Part shown: in pieces, positions 1 through 10,888 of the stretch
How the letters are laid out: each line of letters opens with the position of its first letter
Position numbering within the stretch: the stretch's first letter is position 1
NCBI GenBank assembly: GCA_033239525.1
Contig: BSYO01000031.1
Coordinates: 1,178,001 to 1,242,000, forward strand
Length of the DNA: 64,000 nucleotides
Direction: 5' to 3'
DNA from: Nepenthes gracilis
Taxonomy: Eukaryota; Streptophyta; Magnoliopsida; Caryophyllales; Nepenthaceae
Notes under the pieces: generated by a model
What the model was told of the DNA's origin: nothing
Seen by the model: the letters and a program-made list of their open reading frames with translations, nothing else
Databases searched by the model: none
Made by a program: the position numbers and the translations under genes

Positions 1-1026
1 ACTGTTCTAATATACATAATCATGGGTCTACACTCGTTCGTTCCCAAATATCCCGAATACTGATGACACAAACCCAAACCAAAAAGAAGCTAAAACTCAC
101 CATAATGAACAACGGTGATTAGATCACATCTAAACTCCTACAATGTATTCAAAACTACTAATCTAAATGGATAAGAAATAAAAAACATAAACTTAGAACT
201 CAACAAGTTTCATATTATATATATATAAACAAATATGTTCAACAAATCAGAGAGAGGGTCCATAAACACATCAAAATGGGTAAAAGATACACGTTAGAAA
301 ATTCAAAACTGAAAGTCAAATCACAAATCCAAAAACTCGATATCGAAGATCAAATCACAAATTTGAATCATAATCAAATATCGAAAGTCAAATCACAAAT
401 TCGAATTATAAACCAAAATCAAAAGTCATAAAAGCAATCTCATACTCAAATCTTGAGCCAAATCGAAATGTGGTGTGAGATCCCAAAATCAAATGGCTCA
501 AAGTGTTGACCAAAATACGAAATCAAAACCGGCCGCCTTAAGCCTCACTCAACTTCAGCCTTTCCTTAGTACAAAATAAGTCCGGTCCACCATTGTTAAA
601 TCAAGTCCGGCCATATGAAATGACTAACCAGTTTTGGAAGTGCAAGAGGCCGAAGTGAACTCGAAGTCCGGAGTAGTTTTGTATGTTGGTGAGGTCGGAG
701 TAGAATGTGGAGAAGAAATCCGAAGTTTATGAAAAGGTAATGGACGGAGTAAATAATAAGAAGTTGACCGGAATTGAAGATGTTAACCGAATTTAAAGGA
801 GTTGATTGGATTTGAGGATATTACGTTGACCGACTTTAAGTAGGGAAGTTGACCAGAATAAATTAATGGTAACCAAAGATAAAAGTAAACTTTACTATTT
901 AATTAGAATCCAATTAGGCGGCGACCAAATAGAGTAGGTAAACTAATTTAGTTACCCTCACCTACCGTCTGCAAACTAGTACGGGAGTAAGTGACTTACC
1001 CCACTTACTCCACCTAACCCCTTCTC

Positions 1027-1034
1027 TATAAATA
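1027..1034 (+). promoter_or_regulatory. TATA box of solo LTR S1
   Basis: TATAAATA lies about 550 bp into S1 and is followed by a purine-rich leader (GAGAGAAGGGAG at about 1072). S2 has a TATATAA box at the matching place. Transcription would start near 1060, so about 2.3 kb of the LTR, including the minisatellite, would be R/U5. Confidence 0.6.
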
Positions 1035-1454
1035 CCGGCAACGAGTGTTAAAGTTGGGGCAAAATACAAGCTGAGAGAAGGGAGTGAAGGAGAGAGCTCC
1101 AAGACGGTAAAAACCGACTGTCGGGCAAGGAGGGAAGAATTTTGAGACAGCCCGTCAGGCAAGTGTACTTCGGACGCTGATTTTTAAGTCATATTTTAAG
1201 AATATTGTAAGTATACGAAAGAATCAGTTCTGGATATTTGATTTTAAGATCATGATTTAATGCAAGTATATGCATGTTTCATTGCAAGTATATCTGATTC
1301 TGGATAAGTATATGTTATATGTATGATGTTTGTCCTGATCTTTGAGTAAAGAGGAATTTCTGTTAACCGCATGCTTAAAAGAAGTTCAGTTTTCCATTAA
1401 TGAAAATTAAGTTCAGTTTTTCCTTGATAAAGAATCAGTTCGGTTTTCCCATAA

Positions 1455-2290
1455 TGAAAAAGCACTCCGTCCTTCAGTGAAAAGTACACCAGATTTATGA
1501 TCTTCAACTTTTAAAAGTACTTCGGACTTATGAAACTTCGGCTTTTAAAAGTAAGCCGTCCTTTGAGTGAAAAACACTCCCTCCCTTTGAGCGAAAAGCA
1601 CTCCGTTCGAAAAGAACTCCAACCTCTGTCAAAAGAGCTCCGACCCTCTGTAAAAAAGAACTCCATTTTTTTGAAAAAGAACTCCGGCCTTAATATGAAA
1701 TGAACTCCGACTTTAAAGGGAAATGAATTCTGGCCTTAATGTGAAATGAACTCCCGCTTTAAAGGAAAATGGACTCCGGCCTTTGAACTCTGCCTTTTGT
1801 CAAAAAGAACTCCGTCCTTTTGTTGGAAAAAGAACTCTGGCTCTAAAATGAACTCCGGCTTTCTAAGCACTCCGGCTTCTTGAGCACTCTGTCCTTTGAG
1901 TAAAAAGCAGTCCGTCTGAAAAGTACTCCGTCCTTTGAGTAAAAAAGCAGTCCGTCTGAAAAGTACTCCGTCCTTTGAGTGAAAAGTATTCCATCCGAAA
2001 AGCACTCCTTCCAAAAGTACTTCGGCCTTTGAGAAAATGAGCTCCATCCTTTGAGAAAATGAGCTCCGTCCTTCAAGAAAATGAACTCCGTCCCCTTGAG
2101 TAAAAAGCACTCCGTCCCATTGAATAAAAAGCACTCCGTCCCTTTGAGCGAAAAGTACTCCGTTAGTTAGTGAAAAGCACTCCGCCCCTTTGAGTAAAAA
2201 GGCACTTCGTCCAAAAGGCACTCCGTCCAAAAAGCACTCCGACCTCTTTTAAAAAGAACTCCGGTCTTAATCTGAAAATAAACTTCGGCT
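1455..2290. repeat. Degenerate CTCCG minisatellite inside S1
   Basis: Units of about 20-30 bp repeat the pattern A(G/C)CACTCCGTCC or GAACTCCG, joined by TTTGAGTAAAAAG-like spacers, with no fixed period. The reverse complement appears in S2 at about 8860-9720. Minus-strand reading frames through it encode repeated DGVLF or RSSF and are by-products of the repeat. Confidence 0.85.
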
Positions 2291-2650
2291 TTATTGAAAA
2301 TGGCTTTTCAAGAAGGAAGTATTTCTATTTTTGACCATGGACTGACTACAGTCCGGATAGGTTCTCTGGCATGCCTTAGGACTTTTCGGTGGTAATCAAG
2401 GATAGCTCTGTCCATGGAGCGATTCATGGTCCGCCCTGACCTCAAGGACGTTAAGCCAGGAGGAACATAGGCCGACCTTCGGGTGGCACACAGTACAGAT
2501 ATCCCTCGGGATGAGATATATATGACATGATAGGCTTTAGATTGTGTGGACTGAATACAATCTATCATCGATCATTCTCCCCCTCAACTAGTAGGGTACA
2601 CTGGCAGGGTCTAAAATTGTTAAGATATGTCACAATAAAAGATAAAAATG

Positions 2651-2805
2651 TATGGTACAGTGAAAAGATGATGATGAATCGTATACAGTGAAAAAATGAT
2701 AGAGTATCATCTGATGAAAAGATGATAATGAATCGTATACAGTAATGAATCGTATACAGTGAAAAGATGATAATGAATCGTATACAGTGAAAAGATGACA
2801 GTGAA
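2651..2805. repeat. Short tandem array (GTATACAGTGAAAAGATGA-type units) in S1
   Basis: Units of roughly 25-30 bp containing ATGAATCGTATACAGTGAAA recur about five times, one of them shortened. The matching part of S2 (about 8230-8330, opposite strand) is less repetitive, so the array expanded in S1. Confidence 0.75.
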
Positions 2806-4826
2806 CAATATAGAGTATTGTTTTCAGTTTTAGCATGCATCAGTAAAGTTTATAGTTATTGTTTTACTGTCTATAGTGTAATGATTTATGAAGTATGAGA
2901 TTTAATATCGTTATAGTATGTCTTTACTTTTTTCAGACGATATTTGATTAAATATTCTGGTTCTGCATGGTTATATGACTGTTTTGGTATAATCGTTTTA
3001 CAGTTCATATGCATGTACCTTGCTGGGCCTCGGCTCACTGTTTTATGTTTTTCCCCTACAGATGAAGCTTTAGAGCTTGTACCTGACGAGTTGGAGTGAT
3101 TAGAGCTGTATGAAGGATTATTAAAGACCTCAAAAGCTTATTTTATAGAAATATTATTGTAACGACTTGATGGACTTATTTGGTTAAACATTTTTGGCTA
3201 TGTACTCGGAAATGAATATTTTGGAATGAATATGAATGCTTCCGCAAGTGTTAGAATAATTTTCGCTATACTTTTATGGTTAAAAGTATATGAGTCCTAG
3301 ATGACATCTATGATCCTGTGTTACATCCAATTGGTTTAGTTTGGATTTTCAATTGTGTTATGAATGACGGAATAAAAAAAAAATTCCGTTCCGTCACATG
3401 TGGTGTCGTAGGGATATACTCATAACAAATTATAATTCGGAGTCAAATTACATAGTTTGAATCATATCATATAATAACTTGTGATCCAATATCAAATCTA
3501 TATGAAATATATACTAAACGAAATAAAATTCAGATCCAAATTATATACGAATAAATAACGACTAGAACGAAATCACAAAAATCGAAACATGTTCTGAAAT
3601 GAATCACATATTGAAATCTATGAGACTAACCCAAATCCGTTAGTGGGTAAACCTACAAATCTCAAATCGAGTCCAAATATAAATTTCTGCTGAAATACTA
3701 AACATGCATAAAATCAGAGAACAATGAATAGTAAACCAACTTGAGGAAGGGTTATATATACTCTTGATAACCTTAAACTATATTAACTACAGTTTAGGCC
3801 AGTAGGCTAAGCTATCTATGAATACTGTCTTCCAAAGATATGGAACAAGCCCATTATGTTTTGCCACTCGTGATATTGGGTGCAGTCCTCAAAATTTTGT
3901 ACATATATTAGGATGTCTGAATATAGTAATTTTTGATTCAATTACCTTACAATGGTTCTCATAAAAACACATATGGGGTAAGTCAACTATAAACAAAGAC
4001 GCTTACTAACTGGGAAGAGGGAGTTATAAATATTTTTCCATTGGAAACACAGTCTTCCCATTGAGAGAGGTGCCACATATCATATACCAAATTGGATCAG
4101 ATATCGTATCACAAAGATAGCGACCTCATCCTTGGACAGCATGCATGTGGACTAATGCACGGCCTATATAGGTATTCATGACTTTTTTCATACACAAATA
4201 CTGAAACTTAATCATATAGTCTCAAATATTTACCCATTTTATCATAAAATAACAAAACTTTCAAATACTCGCAAAACCTAAATAAAATCTCTAAACAATT
4301 GGAAAAAAGTTTATGCATGCACAAAGTAAACACGTGGGCTAAATAGAAATATCATACATGAATATTAACCCTCCAAACAGACACAAAATATATCAGATAC
4401 TAAAATAAATTAAGAATAAGGTTTATAAATATTTGCCTTAACAATATATCAAATAGATTTGGTAAAAAGATGCTCTTATCTACTCGATCTCTTCTTCCTC
4501 TCTCCTCTTCCTTCTCCCGCTCTCTCTCCTTCCTTATTTTCCTCGCGTGAAACTAACAAACAGGCGCTATTTCCCTTTATGTATACTCAAATCGGCACTC
4601 GAGCGTGACCTTATGCGCTCCTTGGGTGCCAGCTCTCGCTAAATGGCGCCTCAAGCGCCACTCAGGTGGTCCTCGAACATCCCTTCTGGACATTCCGCAC
4701 CTCAGGCTGCCAATTACTCTAAATATCATTCAAATTTTTACAATATTTAATTAATTTTAATGCCTTCAATATATCCAAAATTGCATATAAATCCAAAATA
4801 AATCAAATGGGATTATGAGTATTATA

Positions 4827-5609
4827 ATTCTCCCATCCTTTCAAAATTTTGCTCTCAAAATTTACGTTCCTAAAAAATACCATAATCTATAAACGAATAG
4901 GAATATTCTCCCAAACTTCCTCATCACGCTCCCGTGTCACTTCCTCAATCGAATAATTTCTCCATAGTACATTAACCAATTCCTCAACACTTGATCCTTT
5001 CTATACAAAATTTGAACAGTAACTTCAACATAAGATAAATTCTCGTCAATTTGTAACGACTTACACTTGATCACATGCGAATGATCATACACATATTTCG
5101 TCAATATAAACACATAGAACACATCATGGTCATCTACCAAACTTAGAAGCAAACCAACCAATAGGCCATCTCTTCGATCCACTAAAAATCTCGAATGACT
5201 CATTGAACCTCGACTTTAATTAACCTTTTCACCTCAACCTCAAAATTCCTTTCCTCGAAATCACCTTCAGAAACACATGATCACCTATATCGAACCTCAA
5301 ATCGGATTTCAAGTCAGATCTCCTACTTCAACTCTCAAATCGGATGTTGAGACCTATAGGTCATGGGCCCACATGCTTCCGCTACGTTACTCTGATTGAT
5401 CCTCTGTCTGTGGATTACTACCCTATTAAATTTTAACTTGGTACCTAATTTCTTATGCAAGTTCTTCAAAAACTTTTGATATGAAATCAGAGATTATCGA
5501 AGCTAGAATACCCTTGCCACTAATGACACAATCTCCCACCTCATACTAAGCCACTGGAAAGTTTCCCTTATATCCTAATACATCTTATTTACTCTAAGAC
5601 GAATTATAC
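4827..5609 (-). pseudogene. G1 pol 3' end: integrase C-terminus and chromodomain remnant
   Basis: Minus-strand translation of 4937-5203 gives a decayed version of the Tekay integrase tail: a VFHVSML-like segment, KYVYDHSHVIK, ENLSYVEV and then VQILYRKDQVL, which leads into the chromodomain. Further left the chromodomain is unreadable beyond short pieces. At about 5280-5340 DHVFLKV and related residues match the segment just before it. The stretch 5346-5609 shows nothing I can assign. The remnant sits next to the 3' LTR, as expected for the end of pol, and homologous G2 sequence is at 40,500-40,985. It is interrupted by solo LTR B1 and is non-functional. Confidence 0.75.
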
Positions 5610-7501
5610 TGTCACGACCTAGGAATACAATATACGTAGGTCAAAATTAAAATTCATAATAATATTTCTATCAACCATAAAAACCTAATCCGAGTGAGAC
5701 AATCATACACAAATAGAACTCGACATGATAAAACCCGCATAAGATCTTATCGGATATGAATCCGGACAAACATAATACACAACCTGCTATCCACAATCGT
5801 AAGAGAGGTATTAAATATAACAACAACTCATTACCATAATACTATAATTCTAATATTTCTCATACAATGATCAGGGCCATTATCCGGCCATAAATAATAA
5901 CCATAAAATATTCTCGAGATTAAAAACATACTCAATATAATATCTCCACTCACCGATAGAGATATCCAAACTTGATCACGTCTAAGCTCCTACAAGCGTA
6001 TCCATATCATTAGTCCGAATGGATAAAATATGAAAACGTGAGCCTAGAGCTCAGCAAGTATCATCATCATATAAAACAATATACGTAAATCAGAAGTAGG
6101 GATATCACATAGCAATCACGTAAAATAAAGCACAATGTCCGTGAAATCCCTGAAAGTCAAGGAGATGTCTCGTACTAAATTATCGCCTGTATTAAATAGT
6201 TCCTTTGGAACATAATCGTAATAAATAACGATCTGGTCAAATATCATAGATGATATCATATCATATGATCCGAGGTCACATAGACCGCAACAGTCACCAC
6301 ATCCGTGTGGGATACATACCATTGTTTGGATCTAAATCTCATAATGTAGAAATTGAGAGAAGATCGTCGAAACTAAAACATAAATTAAAACATAATTTGG
6401 GTTTATCACATATTTATACGTACGAGACATTCCTATCGCCTATCCGTGGGCCAAACCATGTATCTCAAATCACAGTCCACTCAAATATATGCAGAAATAC
6501 AAAGTATGCACGAAATCAAAGAACCAAAGACCAATTATACCAACTTAAGGAAGGGTTACCCTTGTCCGGTAACCACGGATATATCGACTGTGATTTAAGC
6601 CAGCAGCTCAAGGCTATCCATATACTCTATCTCTTATAGATTAGGAACTTGCTCACTATATTTTACCACCCACGACTTTGAGTGCAACATAAAATTTTAG
6701 TTATATATTAGGATGTCCAAATATATTAATTTTTTGTTAATTTCTTACGATAGTTTTTATTTAAATACACAATGGGGTAGGTCAGTTACTAAATGTCTCA
6801 ACCTTCCTTCCGACGGAAGTGGCCATATCATGTACGTCTCCATTGGGACTAAACCTCCCCGTCAGGAGCAGTACCAATATCTTATGCCTTGGATCATATA
6901 GAACAATCCATCGGGTCTTGAACCTCTATGGTCTCGTAGTGACCCCGCCCCCGGCAGCATGCATGATAAATGTAAGGCCTGATTCATGGTTTCACAATAT
7001 ACGGATATACAAATGTACATATATACTGTTCGGGTATCCAAAAATCCTCCAAATCATAAATACCAGTGTAAAACCACCGTACGACCAGTAAAATATACAT
7101 GTATGTACATAATTAATAAATTAGGGGTATATAAAATTACATACATATTTGTAAAATCACTCACAGTGGACAAAATATATTAGAAATTAAATCAAACCAA
7201 AAATAATGTTAGAGGATACTTGTCACAACTTTATACTCCGTAGATCTAAAGAAAGGATATCACCTGATTGGGCATTTCTTTCTCCTGCTTCATGCACGCT
7301 TGCGTGCTGCCCTTCATCTCTCCTTTGTGCACGGCCCCCACACCATCGCCACCGCCTCAGCCGGTGACCACTGCAGTCTCACCCGCGACCACCATCATCG
7401 CCACCGATCTCTCTCTCCTCTCGCTTCTCCTCCTCCACCTGCGAAAAACCCAAAATGATAATAAATATTAAAATAATTCAGACAGGATTCGAAATATTAC
7501 A
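5610..7501 (-). mobile_element. Solo LTR B1 (gypsy, 1.9 kb), nested in G1 pol
   Basis: It starts TGTCACGACCTAGG and ends GAAATATTACA. It is flanked by TATAC (5605-5609) and CATAC (7502-7506), a 4/5 target duplication differing by one transition. Its start and internal order match solo LTR B2 at 19,430-21,449. The GC-rich and CT-rich promoter-side block lies near the right end, so its sense is minus. Plus-strand reading frames inside it (for example 6250-6639) match nothing and are not genes. Confidence 0.8.
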
Positions 7502-7627
7502 CATACACATCAGTTTATGAGTTTCATTCAATAATTCCTCCTTCAATTTCTCAAGATTAAGAATACAAATCCTATCCCAAAAGCAAATAATTCTCATCTA
7601 CTCTCACATAAAAATTCATCCGCAGCT
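7502..7627 (-). pseudogene. G1 pol fragment (probable integrase zinc-binding region)
   Basis: This 126-bp island between B1 and S2 belongs to the G1 internal region. On the minus strand a frame gives ILRN, a stop, then RRNY, resembling the LRxEIL(R/E)EAH segment of the gypsy integrase H2C2 domain. The match is short. Position between the RNase H remnant (right) and the integrase C-terminus (left) supports it. Confidence 0.45.
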
Positions 7628-8433
7628 TGTGACGGAACGGATTTTTTTTTTGTCCTCAAAGCTTCCGTCAAACAGAAACACAATTGAAAACCCAACTAAA
7701 CCAATTAGGTGCAACACAGGATCCCAGATGCCATCTAGGACCCATATACCTTTAACCATAATAAGTATAGCGGAAGTTATTCTAACATTGCGGAAGCATT
7801 CATATTCATTCCAAAATATTCATTTCCAAGTACATAGCCAAAAATGTTTAACCATAGAAGTCCATCAAGTCATTACAATAATATTTCTCCAAAATAAGCT
7901 TTCGGGGTCTTTAATAATCCTTCAGACAGCTCTAATCACTCCAACTCGTCAGGCACAAGCTCTAAAGTTTCATCTGTAGGGGGAAAAAAACATAAAATAA
8001 TGAGTCGAGGCCCAACAAGGTACATGCATATAAACTGTAAAACGGTTATGCCAAAACGATCATATAACCATGCAGAACCAGAACGTTTAATCAAAATATC
8101 ATCTGAAAAAACAGTAATGACATATTATAACGATATTAAATCTCATGCTTCATAAATTATTACACTATAGACTGTAAAACAATAATTATAAACTTTATTG
8201 ATGCATGGTAAAACTGAAAACAATACTCTATACTGTTCACTGTCATCTTTTCACTGTAAATGATTCATTATCATCCTTTCATCAGATGATACTCTATCAT
8301 CTTTTTACCGTACAATACATTTTCATATTTTACTGTGACATATCTTAACAATTTCAGACCCTGCCAGTGTACCCTACTAGCGGAAGGGGCGAATGATTGA
8401 GGATAGATTGTGTTCAGTCCACACAATCTAAGG

Positions 8434-8618
8434 CCTATCATGTCATATATAACCCATCTCGAGGGATATCTGTACTGTGTGCCACTCGAAAGTCGGCCTA
8501 TCATGTCATATATATCCCGAGGGATATCTATACTGTGTGCCACCCGAAGGTCGACCTATCATGTCATATATATCCCGAGGGATATCTGTACTGTGTGCCA
8601 CCTGAAGGTCGGCCTATG
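8434..8618. repeat. 58-63 bp tandem repeat in S2
   Basis: Three units start CCTATCATGTCATATAT at 8434, 8497 and 8555, with a partial fourth at 8613. Each contains GAGGGATATCTGTACTGTG and a GAAGGTCGG end. S1 has a single copy at the equivalent place (about 2476-2535, opposite strand), so this is a local expansion. Confidence 0.85.
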
Positions 8619-8859
8619 TTCCTCCTGGCTTATCGCCCTTGAGGACAGGGCGGACCATGAATCGCTCCATGGACAGAGCTATCCTCGATTACCACCGTAA
8701 GTTCTAAGGCCTCACCCAAGAACTTACCTGGACTGTAATCAATCTCGGGTCCCAAATAACTGTAACGGAAATCATATACTTAAAGCCCATTTTAAATTAC
8801 ACTTGAGGATGATTTCGATTTCATGGCGTGAAATATACTTTGGGCCGGTTTAGATTTTT

Positions 8860-9720
8860 TCAAGGAAGGGCCGGAGCTCTTTTTAGGGGAGTCGATTTCA
8901 TAAAAAGCCGAAGTTCCTTTTCTAAAAATGCCGGACTTCAGAAAGCTTGGACGGAGTACTCTCTTTTTGGACGGAGTACTTTCAAAAGGACGGAGCTCAT
9001 TTCTCAAAGGACGGAATACTTTTGGAAGGAGTGCTTTTCACCACTGGACGGAGTTCTTTTCACTAACGGGACGGAGTTCTTTTTACACGAAAGACGGAGC
9101 TCTTTTTGGATGGAGTACTTTTAAAAGCCGAAGTTCATTTTCCTCAAGGGACGGTGTTCATTAAATGCCGGTGTTCATTTCACGTTAAGGCCGGAGTTCT
9201 TTTCCCAACAAAAGGACGGAGTTCTGGAGGATGGAGCTTATTTTCTTCAATGGCCGGAGTTCATTTTATCAAAAGCCGGAGTTCATTTCACGTTATGGCC
9301 TGAGTTCATTTAAGGCTGGAGCTCATCTTCTTATACAAAGCTGGAGCTCATTTTCATATTAAGGGACGGAGTTCACTTTCTTATGTAAAGCCGGAGCTCA
9401 TTTTTTTATATTAAGGGACTCGGTTCATTTTATGTACCAAGCTGGAGTTCAACACAAAGCCGGAGTGCATTTTCATATTAAGGCCGGAGTTCTTTTTGAC
9501 AAAAGGCGATGTTCAAAAGCCGGAGTTCATTTCACATTAAGGCCGGAGCTTATTTTCTTATACAAAGTTGGAGTTCATTTTACGGGCGGAGTTCTTTTTC
9601 TGAAACGGACGGAGTACTTTTTCCTTAAAGGATGGCGTTCTTTTTCTGAAACGGACGGAGTACTTTTTCCTTAAAGGATGACGTTCTTTTTCTGATACGG
9701 ACGGAGTTCATTTTATATTG
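8860..9720. repeat. Degenerate CTCCG minisatellite inside S2
   Basis: GGACGGAGTTCTTTTT and GCCGGAGTTCATTTT units of 20-35 bp repeat irregularly. It is the reverse complement of the array in S1. Plus-strand frames through it encode DGVLF and AGVHF repeats. Confidence 0.85.
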
Positions 9721-10040
9721 TAGAAGGTGGATATTCAATACAGAAAGCAGGAAATTTAAACACAGAGTACACTTCAGCATTCTTAAAACATGAGCTTAAA
9801 AGCAGAGCAGAGTACACTTGCAATATACCTGAAGCATGAACTTAAAAATAGCGTCCGAAGTAACTTGCAATAAAGCATGAATTTAGAAATAGAGCAGAAT
9901 ACACTTGCAATGAACTTAAAAATGGTGTCCGAGGTACACTTGCTTGACTGCCCACTCCAACTGCCTCAAAGTTCTTCCCTCTTTCTTCGCTCCTTATTCT
10001 TCCTTGGCGCTAGAAACTCACACTCATCTCTCAACCTGAG

Positions 10041-10050
10041 CTTATATAAA
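10041..10050 (-). promoter_or_regulatory. TATA box of solo LTR S2
   Basis: The minus strand reads TTTATATAAG about 840 bp from the LTR start at 10,883. It takes the same place in the LTR order as the S1 box, just before the GA-rich leader. Confidence 0.5.
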
Positions 10051-10404
10051 GTGGAGGGAGTATGTGGGGTAAGTTGAGGTAAGTTACCTACTCGGTACTT
10101 ACCATCAGTGATTTGGTGGATGTAGCAGGTTAGTTTACTTATCTCAGTACTTCTACCCAGGGTGTGATGAGGTAGTTTACCTACCTCATTTGGTCGAGCC
10201 CTAGTTGGATCCTAACCAAATAACAAGGTTGCTCTTGTTTTTAGTCCGGTCAACTTCTTCAAAATTCGGTCAACCTCCTTCAAATCTGGTCAACATCTCT
10301 AATTTTGGTCAACTTCTTCTTATTATTCACTCCGTCCATTCTTTTCTCATCAGCTTCGGATTTTATTCTCCTTGCACCCATAATTCTTCTTCGGCTTTAC
10401 CAAC

Positions 10405-10620
10405 ACACAAGGCCGGACTTGATTTTAGCTTAAGTGAAAGGCCGGACTGCTTTTACACTAAGGGAGGACAGACTTCTTTTACGCTAAGAGAGGACGGACT
10501 TCTTTTACGCTAAGAGAAGACGGACTTCTTTTTACTCACACAAGGCCGGACTGCTTTTATACTAAGGGAGGACGGACTACTAAGAGAAGACGGACTTCTT
10601 TTTACTCACACAAGGCCACT
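10405..10620. repeat. GGACGGACTTCTTTTA tandem block in S2 U3
   Basis: About seven units of GGCCGGACT(G/T)CTTTTA or GAGGACGGACTTCTTTTACGC occur at 25-45 bp spacing. A longer stretch (AGAAGACGGACTTCTTTTT plus ACTCACACAAGGCC) is present twice almost exactly. Unlike the main minisatellite it lies upstream of the TATA box. Confidence 0.75.
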
Positions 10621-10888
10621 CCGGTCGTCAGACCACTTCGGCCTTACTTCACACAATGTCATTTCGGACTTCAAGGCCACTTTGGCCTCACAAAACCATG
10701 CCGGACTTCAAGCTCAGGAGGTGATTTCGGAATTTAAAATATGCTCTAAGGCCGGTTTAGAACTTCTTATTACATTCTCCGGTCAACGCAGTTGATCGGA
10801 TAACCTTTAGTTTTTCCTCGATCCTTTGATTATTTTGACTCGATGATTGGGACTTTCTATACTTCAGAAGCTGGGTCGTTACACAGCT

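Larger units (their letters stand above)
474..3398 (+). mobile_element. Solo LTR S1 (gypsy-like, 2.9 kb) with 5-bp target duplication
   Basis: It runs from TGTGAGATCCC to TTCCGTCACA, so it has TG...CA ends and short TGTGA/TCACA inverted repeats. TGTGG precedes it (469-473) and follows it (3399-3403). The partner LTR of G1 is unoccupied at the equivalent point (TGTAG, 14,134-14,138), which fixes both edges. Inside are a TATA box about 550 bp from the 5' end, a CTCCG minisatellite and a short tandem array. S2 (7628-10,883, opposite strand) is the same family. No internal region or second LTR is present, so it is a solo LTR or a non-coding element of LTR type. The parent family is not recognised. 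Confidence 0.85.
1..4826 (-). mobile_element. 3' LTR of Tekay-type gypsy element G1 (window-truncated, carries a nested insertion)
   Basis: The sequence matches the region from about 13,661 to 15,377, which is the other LTR of the same element. It ends at TATTATA immediately left of a polypyrimidine run (4827-4834), the complement of a GGGAGAAT polypurine tract. Minus-strand integrase and chromodomain remnants follow. The LTR start lies left of the window; judged from the partner LTR about 270 bp are missing. Solo LTR S1 (474-3398) interrupts it. The GC-rich block at about 4566-4700 lies between the LTR's own start and a TATA-like stretch. Confidence 0.8.
7628..10883 (-). mobile_element. Solo LTR S2 (gypsy-like, 3.3 kb), inverted relative to S1
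   Basis: Read on the minus strand it runs TGTAACGACCCAG to CCGTTCCGTCACA. CAGCT precedes it (7623-7627) and follows it (10,884-10,888), a perfect 5-bp target duplication within G1 pol. Its inner parts match S1 in the opposite orientation: the terminal A/T run, the block around 8400-8700, the CTCCG minisatellite, the leader and the LTR start. Its TATA box is at 10,041-10,050. It contains extra tandem repeats at 8434-8618 and 10,405-10,620. No internal region or partner LTR is present. Confidence 0.85.

Noticed and set aside
1736..2230. 164-codon minus-strand frame as a repeat protein gene
   Set aside because: It lies entirely in an LTR minisatellite; no start context or conserved domain, and the sister LTR has it broken into several frames.
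6250..7471. Series of plus-strand frames of 60-130 codons
   Set aside because: All lie in solo LTR B1 and match no family; the other B copy does not conserve them.
474..10883. S1 and S2 as the two LTRs of one element
   Set aside because: They are in opposite orientation and have different target duplications (TGTGG and CAGCT), so they are independent insertions.
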